Below, one piece after another: positions 48,329-58,476 of a stretch of DNA of 64,000 bases. The position numbers and the translations under genes were made by a program. Numbering within the stretch: position 1 is the first letter of the stretch; every line of letters begins with the position of its first letter. The DNA is from Cryptomeria japonica (Eukaryota > Streptophyta > Pinopsida > Cupressales > Cupressaceae): assembly GCF_030272615.1 (NCBI RefSeq), contig NC_081406.1, positions 475,126,900 through 475,190,899 of the forward strand, read 5' to 3'. The notes beneath the pieces were generated by a model. It made no database searches. It was not told the origin of the DNA and saw nothing but the letters and a program-made list of their open reading frames with translations.

Positions 48329-49128
48329 TGAACTAAAATTGACTAAATAATTTTTGTATTATCAGATATTGATCGATCAAATCTTTATAATTGTCAATCA
48401 ATTAATGGTATTAGAAGTTTTCATCAAGTCATGACTACAGGATTTAGCAAGCCTCGTTTTATTCTTGCAAGAGGAAAATCATGCTTTTGTGTTGATTGCA
48501 TTGCGAACAACAGAGATGCTCATTGTCAAAATATTGCTAATGGATATGTTTTGCAATGGGATATGAAAGAATTTTTCACAATGCCTCCTTATGAAGATAG
48601 TGACATTATTGATATCCATGATCCTTTATATTCAGCTGATTATGAATGTGTTTCTGATTTAGTTGTTATAGGTGCATGCATGCATATTTTGTAAATTACA
48701 TATATGTACATGTACAAATTTTTAAATTCTTCATTAATTTAATATTGTTCAAAATTAATTTAAAAATGTGTAATGAACTAATATTGCTTGTAATATATAT
48801 ACATGCACGGTCTATTTTCACAAGTGATATTTTTGCAGTGATTGCTAATCCTGACAATACTGAAAGTGTAGATTATTATCTACTAAGATGCACACAACCA
48901 AAATCCAACTTATTGGAATCAGTCAGTGATGATGATGGGCAACAATATCCCACTAGTTCTGTTGTTGTTGAAGGCACCTATTATCAACAAATAAAGATAG
49001 ATACAAATGGTGTAACATTCATTGATTATATGTTGGGCCAAAAAGTTCTAAACTACAGTTACTTAGTAATAGCAACAAGATTGCAGTTGGAGACTTTGCC
49101 AAAAAGAGGACGTGGCAACCAAAAGTGA

Positions 49129-49502
49129 AGGTTGTCTATTGAAGATCATGATTTTTTTTTAGAAATTATAAAAGATAGGGAGGATCCAGATTATATGTAC
49201 CACGCGCTTTAAGTTCACTTGTCATGTATGAACAAGTAAAATATATTAGATAGGTCTTATTTTGATAAACTCATATATATATATATTTAGATATTTCTAG
49301 ACATGTGTAGCAATTTGGATAACTTGTGGAAATTTAGTTTTGTTGATGCATTTATTTTACATTTTATACATTGATTTTACACGTTTTATTCATCTATGTA
49401 TTCATTTAATTTTGATTTACACATTTATAGTTTCATTTAATTATGTTGTATATATAGTTACGCATGTATACATAGTTTCATTAAAATGAGCAACTAATTA
49501 TG
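49129..49502. other. 3' flank of the transposase-like gene
   Basis: AT-rich; T-rich tracts and ATATATATATATT near 49275 after the stop codon. Probably the 3' UTR and downstream spacer. No frame and no terminal repeat seen. Confidence 0.4.
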
Positions 49503-51915
49503 TTGTCTTAAGGTGTTTTAAGTGGTCTTAAGGGTGTGTATGTGGGAAAAATGGATTAATAAAACTTAAAACGTGAAAATTATGAGAAATACCAATCCAC
49601 ACACACACACAGGACTTCTTGATGCAAGCTATGGAGTAACGATGTGTTACTCAGCTTCCCAAGGAGGGTCCCATGGTTCTCTATCTCACAATGTCCCTCA
49701 AACCAATGTTTTGCTCTCAGATTACTGAGCAAAATGGTTTAGGGATGGCAAATATGAGAACGAGAGATGTTTTTTTTTTAGATTTTAGTATGAGATGTGT
49801 TGTAAGCTATGTATGATGCTAAAATGCAATAAACTAACTATAAGATGACAAGATTAGTATGAATACTATCCTAGCATACTATATTTAGTCTATGATTGAA
49901 CTAAAATGATAAAGAAAGTAATCTAAGCATGCATATTTGATCTAAAAGAGGCTAAATGAAGAGCATAAAGATGATGAAAAAGCTTGAAAGTATTTGAACA
50001 TAAGTATGATGCTTCAAATTTGAAAGATGATTGCTAAAAATGGAGGAATGAGAGCTCTATTTATAGCACAAACAGGGCAATGGATGGTCAAGATTGAATG
50101 GCTTAATCAAAGGCCAAGTTTGAAAGTTGGGAATCCATGTGCACAATTGGCACCAATGAAATGGTGACAAATGTCCACACAGGATTGGGTTGAAAGAAGA
50201 GGTTGGAGGCATTAAAGGCCTGAGGAGACCTCATGGTTATCTAAATGCTAAGGGTCAAGTCTAAATTAGGTTTACCCACTGAATTAGGATCTAATCCAAA
50301 GATAAACCTTTGTGCAAATGATTAAGAGATAATCATGGTCAAAGCATTAATGACCTGATGAGACCCTTGGGTTGGATAGAGGTTGAGTCAAAACAAATGT
50401 TTTAACCATGTGGGAGGGTTTGAAATAACCATTAATGGTTATTGGAGACTTTGGGGATTAAGTGGTTGAAGGTTGGAAGCCTTCAATGGTTTTCAAAGAT
50501 TTTAGGGTTTTAGTGGTTGAAGGTTGAAAACCTTCAATGGTTATCCAAGACTTTGGGCCATTTGAGAAGTGACCTCCCTTTGCTTAGGGATGTGACAAAG
50601 TTTAGAGGAGGGTTAGGTTAATTAGAATCGATTAGAAGATTCTAGAAGGGGTTAGGAAGGGGTTTGGGATTTTGCAAGTGGATGAGGGGATAATAGGTTT
50701 TAATTGAATTATTTGATTTTCATTCAATTTGGTTGCAATTGAATAAATTTGATTTATTCAATTTAGGATAACTATTTAATTAAATTTGAATTTAATTAAA
50801 AGTGGCTAGGGGGATTTAATTGAATAAAATGATTTATTCATTAAATGGTATAGTGAATTTTATTTAAATAAATCGAGCAATTTACTTAATAAAATAGAAG
50901 AATGTGATTAATTTAATTAAATTGGATTTAATCAAATAGAAAAATGAACATAAAATATTCATTTAGGAATATGGTCATTTTTATGCGTCTACGGGGTGTT
51001 TAAGGGGATATTTACGTCATTGATTCTTTTATATTTTTACACATGCATGGATTCGTTTTATTCATCTATGTGCATACATTTCATTTATATTTACACATAT
51101 ATTGTTTCATTTAATTAGGTTGTTTGGATTCATCTAATTATGTTGACCTAAGGTGTTTTAAGTGGTCTTAAGGGCATTTAAGGGGATATTTACATCATTG
51201 ACTCTTTTATATTTTTACACATGCATGGATTCGTTTTATTCATCTATGTACATTCATTTCATTTATATTTACACATATATAGTTTCATTTAATTATGTTG
51301 TTTGGATTCATCTAATTATGTTGTCATAAGGTGTTTTAAGTGGTCTTAAGGGGATTTAAGGGGAAATTTAAGGGGATTGATTCTTTTATATTTTTTACAC
51401 ATGCATGGATTCATTTTATTCATCTATGTACATTCATTTCATTTATATTTACACATATATTGTTTCATTTAATTATGTTGTTGGGATTCATCTAATTATG
51501 TTGTCCTAAGGTGTTTTAAGTGGTCTTAAGGGGATTTAAGGGGACATTTGCGTGATTGATTCTTTTATATTTTTACACATGCATGGATTCGTTTTATTCA
51601 TCTATGTACATTCATTTCATTTATATTTACACATATATTGTTTCATTTAATTATGTTGTTTGGATTCATCTAATTATGTTGTCCTAAGGTGTTTTAAGTG
51701 GTCTTAAGGGGATTTAAGGGGATATTTGCGTGATTGATTCTTTTATATTTTTACACATGCATGGATTCGTTTTATTCATCTGTATACATTCATTTCATTT
51801 ATATTTACATATATATTGTTTTGTTTAATTATGTTGTTTGGATTCATCCAATTATGTTGTCCTAAGGTGTTTTAAGTGGTCTTAAGGGGATTTAAGGGGA
51901 TATTTAAGGGGATAT
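49503..51915. repeat. 179-bp tandem repeats, interrupted by a solo LTR
   Basis: The word GTGTTTTAAGTGGTCTTAAG occurs at 49513, then at 51153, 51331, 51511, 51689 and 51868, spacing 178-180 bases. Each unit also has ACACATGCATGGATTCGTTT, TCATCTATGTACATTCATTT and GGATTCATCTAATTATGTTG. Copies are very alike, so the array is young or homogenised. The first copy is separated from the rest by the insertion at 49537-50993. Confidence 0.9.
49537..50993. mobile_element. Solo LTR, 1457 bp, with TSD GGGTG
   Basis: Starts TGTATGTGGGAAAAATGG and ends GCGTCTACG (the final A of a TACA end apparently mutated to G). GGGTG is found on both sides (49532-49536 and 50994-50998), and the 179-bp repeat reads through when it is removed. 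No coding sequence inside. On the minus strand the start is GTAGACGCATAAAAATGACC, a common plant LTR style. Confidence 0.72.
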
Positions 51916-52574
51916 TAAATTTTTGAAGTAAGTTCATTAAACATGTACATTAAACTCTTAACTAAAATGAACAACTAAATTAAATTTTAATGACTAAATT
52001 TGTTTAACATTGAACAAAGTTAAAATAGACATAAACACTTAACTTTCACATATACATGTACAGTTAACTAGAACACTTAACTAAATTCAAATGACTTAGA
52101 AATTCTATCATTTAAACACTTAACTTTCAAAAACGTAATCTATATATATATAAACGTGCAAAGTAGTATGAAATGTAGATCTATCTAACACATACACATA
52201 TATGTCTATGAAGTGTACATCTATCTGACACATACACACACACATGAAATATGGAAAATAAATATCTAGTACACATACACATATGAAATGTGTACAATAC
52301 ACATGTATGAAATGTCTAGTATAGTTTTACAAATATATATTAAATGTCTATAAAATGTGTGCACATGCGCACGCGAGCGCACACACACACACACACACAC
52401 ACATATATAAAGAATGGGTCACTTGGGGCCCTATCCTGAAGCATTTCCTAATCCATGCGCTTGCAATAGAGTATGCACACATAAAATCATACATTAAACA
52501 TTTAATTTGAATGTACTAAAGTAAAAAAAATTAAGTAACATATATTATGAGAATTTGTACATAGACACACATAC
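51916..52574. other. Region between the tandem repeats and the minus-strand gene
   Basis: AT-rich, with many CACATA/TATGTG words and a (CA)n tract at 52379-52403 preceded by GCGCACGCGAGCGC. A further short exon of the minus-strand gene may lie at about 52420-52450 (AGGATAGGGCCCCAAGTGAC on the minus strand) but is not supported well enough to call. Confidence 0.4.
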
Positions 52575-54715
52575 CTTTGAAGAGTCTCTAACATCACCAC
52601 CATGTGCATGCAGGATTCTAGGACGTCTATGTGATGAGGAGCTCAACCTGCGTGATAGTGGTGCATCCTGCAATGTTGAAATTTTGTTACATATACATGT
52701 GTACACATATATTTATAACTTGCAAACTAACCCTTTAAAAATAGAACTTAAATATTTAAGATTCAATTAATTTAAAGTTATAATGTATGTACCTGTGTCT
52801 CATGATGAACAGGGTTGGTGACAATATGCAAATCCTCAAACATCGCCCCCTGCGCCTGCAATATAAATTACACATGAACTTGAACATGTACAATATTTAA
52901 ACATTCATTATTATTTAAATCTAATCTACTTGAACATGTACATGTATATGTGGTTGTAGATAAACATACCTCGGGGTCTCTAACACCTCCATCACGAGCA
53001 TGCTAGACTCTAGAATGTTTGCAGGATGAATGGCTCATCCTGCACAATGCTCGCTCATCCTAGACAATACACACATTTTGTTGGATATATAAATATATAA
53101 TTTAAATCGCTTAAAATTATTTAATCAACACCTACATATCCATTTTAATAAAACTTAAAAATAAAAATAAAAAAATTAAACTTTATATATACCTGTGTCT
53201 CCTGATCAACAATTGGGTCAGTGGCAGCATCCAAATCTCCATATATAGACCCTAACATGATACCCTCTATAGTTCAAAAAATACAACCCAATATATATAT
53301 AATTAATTTAATCTATGCAGTTCATGTGTACAATCAAGTAGCTATATAAAATATCTAAATTAAAATTAGTAAATTATATATTATATAATTCATACCTCTC
53401 CTGCAGCATGTAAGGCTCGTCTAATCCTGTTGATGTCATAATCATGCAAGGAGCCCACTGCAACATGATCCCCCTCACTGTTTGGCTCCATAAGCATGGT
53501 AGTGAACATCCTGAAAAATCCAATTTCAGGTATTGTGGCTTGATCAGTTGATGTATAAACAGGAGGAGGAGGTGTATCCTACCCAACTGTTGTATGCTTG
53601 GGTGGGGTAGTAGCAGTAGGATGAGAATTTGTATTCTCACAACCACGGCTAGATGCACCTGGTCTACCAAGTGCATGCCTAACAAATGATGGGGCATCCT
53701 ATAGTGGGATCCCATGCTCCATTGCAATGACCTGATATGCATCCAAAAGATCACTGGATAAGCATGTGTTGATCTGTCGTAAAGGATCTATGCCATGCAT
53801 GCATGCAGCATCCATCGGCGATGGTATGTTTTCTCGAATATATGGATCATCACTCATTGATGCATCATGAATGCTAGTATGAGAGTGCAACAAATATCTA
53901 CCCACCCTATCTGATGTCATCTCATCCACATGTGTGGCTATAGTAGAAATACTAGAAAATATGGATTGTCGAGTGTCATCCGACACACTATCTGCAGCAT
54001 GTGCTAGGTCCGCACTCTTGTGAAGAACCTCAAGGTTTGGACCAATAAATGCTTGTTTATTAACGAGTAGGGGTGCACCTTGTCATCTAAACTTATCTGA
54101 AAATTTGCCCTTCCCTTGCCTAGCATGTTTCAAAAAATTGGTGTAATCAACATCATCCAACAAACAAAACTCTGCAAACAATTGTTTACATAAATAAAGG
54201 GGTAAATCATCCTTTTGGGGCCACCTATGATGAGTGGCTAACCATCTAGGATAGATAAATGGTGCTACTAGTGTATCTGTGCACCTACTAGGCATATAGC
54301 CTTTCACCCTACCAAAGGCCTGATAATGAGGAAACATGGTTTTCACATCAGGTGTGGAAACCCTATCATTCATCGTGCCCCATTTCATAGTACCACGTAC
54401 AATGTGTGAAAGGGATCTATAGAATTCCTCTACGTTAACCTCGTCATATGAATTATAATTGTCGACAGGGTCAATCATATGAACTAGCTCATGTCTAATA
54501 GTCTCACCCCTTTGTTTATTTGTTTGATCACGCATGTTTCCCAAAGTGATATTTAAATGATCAAAGGCACATTGGAGTGCCACAACAGTCTGATTGTAGA
54601 GTTGTTGTCTCTCTTGTGGAGTCATTGCAGACCTATGTGACGTCTGCTCACTCCCACGAGGATGAACACTAGGCTCAGAAGTACTCATGTTATGTGATCC
54701 AGGCTCGTCAGACAT
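52575..54715 (-). pseudogene. Second multi-exon gene of the presumed DNA transposon, unrecognised
   Basis: Minus-strand ATG at 54713-54715 opens MSDEPGSHNMSTSEPSVHPR. Exon 1 (54715-53396) keeps one frame, with stops near 54083, 53697 and 53578 that CGA or CAG/CAA-type codons would cure, and ends at an AG/GTATGA donor. Its first half is globular (YNQTVVALQCAFDHLNITLG, MFPHYQAFGRVKGYMPSRCT, LPLYLCKQLFAEFCLLDDVD), the second half Ser/Pro/Thr-rich. Then come exons of about 75 (53193-53267), 90 (52970-53059), 63 (52793-52855) and 93 bases (52575-52667), all near multiples of three with clean CAG acceptors and GTATGT/GTACAT donors. The 75 and 63 exons resemble each other (both end ETQ), as do the 90 and 93 exons (SSSCKHSR versus SSSSHRRPR; GGVRDPE versus GGDVRDSSK). 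It converges on the transposase-like gene. No known domain seen; a DNA-binding partner protein is only a guess. Confidence 0.55.
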
Positions 54716-55156
54716 GATGCTCAGTGGATAATGTAGATCTAGATATATATATCTGCACATGTGCATGTATGTAGTACACATTAAACAATAATTAAAAATG
54801 TATACATACATTTAAATCATTTTAAACATATTTAAACATGTAAATTAAAAAAATTAGATATATACTTCTAAAAGAAATTTAAACATCATAAATGCATACT
54901 TGAGTTAAAATTTCTAGATATAAAGACAAATTTAAGATAAATTTCTAGAGATCTATGCACAAAAGAAATTTAAACAACTATAAATTTAATTTTAAATTTC
55001 AATATATGACTAATTTACAATTACATATATTTCCATATACAATAATTAATTTGAAAATTAGTCAAATTAAGTCAAATTAAGACCCCAAGTTAAGTCAAAT
55101 TAATTTAAAATTAAGTAAAATTAATTTACAAATTTCAATATGTAAAAATTAATTAA
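54716..55156. other. 5' flank of the second gene
   Basis: Very AT-rich; AAGTCAAATTAA words repeat several times at 55048-55115. This is the expected promoter side of the minus-strand gene. No TATA assignment is attempted because many TATA-like words are present. Confidence 0.35.
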
Positions 55157-58150
55157 TAGGTCCTAATTTGGTCTTATGTGGTCCTAATAGGTCTTAAGGG
55201 GTGCAAGTAAATTTTGTAAAAGAAACCAAGCACCTGCATTATCTTGAATGAAATGGAAACAAGCTCATCAGCTGCCCAGAAGAGAGCAATTGGAGAAAAG
55301 TAGAGGAAATTGTTAAAGGGTGATAAATACATAGAGAGTATGCAATACAAACAAACAATTTTTGGATTGTGTGATGTGATCTCTAATTTATGTCTGGAGG
55401 GACTAACTGGTTTTGGAGTTGGACGGGGAAACCTATTGGGCCATGCTTGGAGGAAATCAATGTGTTCATGCAAGGGCCACCTTTTTTCTATTATGAGAAT
55501 GATGCTTTTATACCAAAGGATATTTGCAAGGCAATATCCAAAAAATTCTATGGTGTGGAACCAGAGTTGGTGGACTCGTCGAAGTAATTTTCAACTTCTA
55601 GAAGACCAGAGAATGATGCTTTCAAAATCGCCCTACTACTGGGAGATTGTGTACATAGCCTCTTGGTCTTCTAAGACGGTGAAAAAGTGTAGTTCAAGTC
55701 CACCAACTCTAGTTCCACACCATAGAAATTTTCATAAATTTCCTTCCAAATATCCTTCGGTGCAAAAGCATCATTCTCATAATAGAAAAAAGGTGGCCCT
55801 TGCATGAACACAATGATTTCCTCCAAGTGTGGCCCAATAGGTTTCCCCATCCAACTCCAAAACTAGTTAGTCCCTCCAAACATAAATTAGAGACCACATC
55901 ACACACTCCAGACATTGTTTGTTTGTATTGCATACTCTTTATGTATTTATCACCCTTTAACAATTCCCTCTACTTTTCTCCAATTGCTCTCTTCTGGGCA
56001 GATGGAGCTTGTTTCCATGTGTCGCAAGGGGCCTTAAGTGGTCCTAAGGGGTGCACATGTGTCGCAAGAGGCCTTAAGTGGTCCTAAGGGGTCATGCATG
56101 TGTTAGAACACATGTGTGACCCCTTAGGACCACATATGACCCCTTGCGACACCATTTGGTCGTATGTGGTCCTAATAGGTGCTAAGGGGTGCACATGTAT
56201 CACAAGGGGCCTTAAGTGGTCCTAAGGGGTCACACATGTGTTCTATCACATGCGTGACACCTTAGGACCACATATGACCCCTTGTGACAACATTTGGTCT
56301 TATGTGGTCCTAATAGGTCCTAAGGGGTGCACATGTGTCACAAGGGGCCTTAAGTGGTCCTAAGGGGTCACGCATGTGTTCTAACACATGTGTGATCCCT
56401 TAGGACCACATAAGACACCTTGCGACAACATTTGGTATTTTATGGTCCTAATAGGTCCTAAGGGGTGCACATGTGTTGCAAGGGGCCTTAAGTGGTCCTA
56501 AGGGGTCACGCATGTGTTAGAACACATGTGTGACCCCTTAGGACCACATAAGACATCTTGTGACAATATTTGGTCTTTTGTGGTCCTAATAGGTCCTAAG
56601 GGGTGCACATGTGTCGCAAGGGGCCTTAAGTGGTCCTAAGGGGTCACGCATGTGTTAGAACACATGAGTGACCCCTTAGGACCATATATGACACACATGC
56701 GTGACCCCTTAGGACCACATAAGACATCTTGCGACAATATTTGGTCTTTTATGGTCCTAATAGGTCCTAAGGGGTGCACATGTGTCACAAGGGGCCTTAA
56801 GTGGTCCTAAGGGGTCACGCATGTGTTAGAACACATGAGTGACCCCTTAGGACCATATATGACCCCTTGTGACACCATTTGGTCTTATGTGGTCCTAATA
56901 GGTCCTAAGGAGTGCACATGTGTTGCAAGGGGCCTTAAGTGGTCCTAAGGGGTCACACATGTGTTCTAACACATGTGTGACCCCTTAGGACCACATATGA
57001 CCCATTGCGACACCATTTGGTCTTTTGTGGTCCTAATAGGTCCTAAGGGGTGCACATGTGTCGCAACAGGCCTTAAGTGGTCATAAGGAGTCATGCATGT
57101 GTTCTAACACACACGTGACCCCTTAGGACCACATATGATGCCTTGCAACACCATTTGGTCTTATGTGGTCCTAATAGGTCCTAAGGGGTACACATGTGTC
57201 ACAAGGGGCCTTAAGTGGTCCTAAGGGGTCACACCTGTGTTAGAACACATGTGTGACCCCTTGCGACACCATTTGATCTTATGTGGTCCTAATAGGTCCT
57301 AAGGGCTACACATGTGTCGCAAGGGGCCTTAAGTGGTCCTAAGGGGTGACGCATGTGTTCTAACACATGCGTGACCCCTTAGGACCACATATAACCCCTT
57401 GCTACACCATTTGGTCTTATGTGGTCCTAATAGGTCCTAAGGGGTGCACATGTGTCACAAGGGGCCTTTAGCGGTCCTAAGGGGTCACACATGTGTTCTA
57501 ACACATGTGTGGCCCCTTAGGACCACATATGACCCCTTGCGACACCATTTGGTCTTATATGGTCCTAATAGGTCCTAAGGGGTGCACATGTGTCGCAAGG
57601 GGCCTTTAGCAGTCCTAACAGATCACGCATGTGTTCTAACACATGCATGACCCCTTAGGACCACATATGACCCCTTGCGACACCATTTGGTCTTATGTGG
57701 TCCTAATAGGTCCTAAGGGGTGCACATGTGTCGCAAGGGGCCTTTAGTGGTTCTAAGGGGTCACGCATGTGTTGTAACACATGCGTGACCCCTTAGGATC
57801 ACATATGACCCCTTGCGACACCATTTGGTCTTATGTGGTCCTAATATGTCCTAAGGGGTGAACATGTGTTGCAAGGGGCCTTAAGTGGTCCTAAAGGGTG
57901 TCACACATGTGTTAGAACACATACGTGACCCCTTAGGACCACATATGACCCCTTGTGACACCATTTGGTCTTATGTGGTCCTAATAGGTCCTAAGGGGTG
58001 CACATGTGTCACAAGGGGCCTTAAGTGGTCCTAAGGGGTCACGCATGTGTTCTAACACATGTGTGACCCCTTGGGACTACATATGACCCCTTGCAACACC
58101 ATTTGGTCTTTTGTGGTCCTAATAGGTCCTAAGGGGTGCACATGTGTTGC
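55157..58150. repeat. Satellite of about 138-bp units, each with a long hairpin
   Basis: The anchor GGGGTGCACATGTG (with small changes) recurs from 56049 to 58138 at spacings of mostly 137-140 bases, sixteen times; one spacing is about 172 and one about 118. Each unit holds GTGGTCCTAATAGGTCCTAA, GGCCTTAAGTGGTCCTAAGG and a palindrome whose arms (GGTCCTAAGGGGTCACGCAT and on) meet at a three-base loop, TCT or TAG; the copy at 57335-57386 is nearly perfect over about 25 bases per arm. Hairpin mismatches are sometimes compensated on the other arm. The first partial unit (55157-55205) is separated from the rest by the DRM-derived inverted repeat at 55206-56015. Confidence 0.95.
55206..56015. pseudogene. 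Inverted repeat of a DRM-type DNA methyltransferase gene fragment
   Basis: Left arm (plus, about 55255-55606) and right arm (minus, about 56015-55675) match at roughly nine of ten positions by eye, with a loop of about 70-100 bases. Both arms encode, in frame pieces, QGPPFFYYEN at 55472 (+) and near 55805 (-), PKDI.K.I, FYGVEPELVDS (+) or FYGVELELVD (-). The minus copy continues through the loop as RGYVHNLPVVGRF near 55640. These are the landmark motifs of plant Domains Rearranged Methyltransferases, in order, including the ENV (motif VI) region, here END. Upstream parts (QKRAIGEK, GDKYIESMQYKQ, GFGV) also fit the DRM linker. Frameshifts and stops rule out protein function. DRM enzymes set cytosine methylation guided by siRNA in the nucleus. 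The insertion lies inside one satellite unit, between GGGGTGCA and CATGTGTCGC. Confidence 0.8.
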
Positions 58151-58402
58151 TAGTGTATGCATATGGGTGAAGCAGAAATAAAATGTTAGATTGTGTGGAA
58201 AGCTAAGAGTTACCGGTTTATGTCTTTCACATTCTTACTATGTTTAACCAGTAGTAATCTGGTTTAGACCGGTGTTATTGCTTGCCTGCAAAGTGCAGTG
58301 TTTTCAGTCAAACCAGTTCAAGGAAAAGTGTTTTTGTCTGTACTGATTCACCCCCCCCTCTCAGTACCGGTTTGGTACTAACTATTCATAATTGATTCAT
58401 CA
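58151..58402 (+). repeat. 5' LTR of Copia-C, truncated to its last 250 bases
   Basis: It ends TTGATTCATCA at 58402 with the PBS three bases on. The left edge abuts the satellite in mid-unit and has no TG start, so the upstream LTR part has been lost. It holds ACCGGT words and a C run (CCCCCCCCTCTCAG) near 58350, like the same part of other Copia LTRs here. It does not overlap the 1.2 kb of 3' LTR visible at 62801-64000, so the full LTR is longer than about 1.45 kb. Confidence 0.7.
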
Positions 58403-58404
58403 AT

Positions 58405-58416
58405 TGGTATCAGAGC
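58405..58416 (+). other. Primer binding site of Copia-C
   Basis: TGGTATCAGAGC, the exact plant tRNA-Met primer site. Confidence 0.9.
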
Positions 58417-58476
58417 GTCTTCCAGGTCCTCTATGTTGTAAGCTTAACCGCTTGAGGAAAAGATCCTACTCTAACG

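Noticed and set aside
56016-58150. Direct repeats that could suggest a CRISPR-like array
   Set aside because: Units are contiguous tandem copies with no unique spacers, in a plant nuclear context; this is a satellite.
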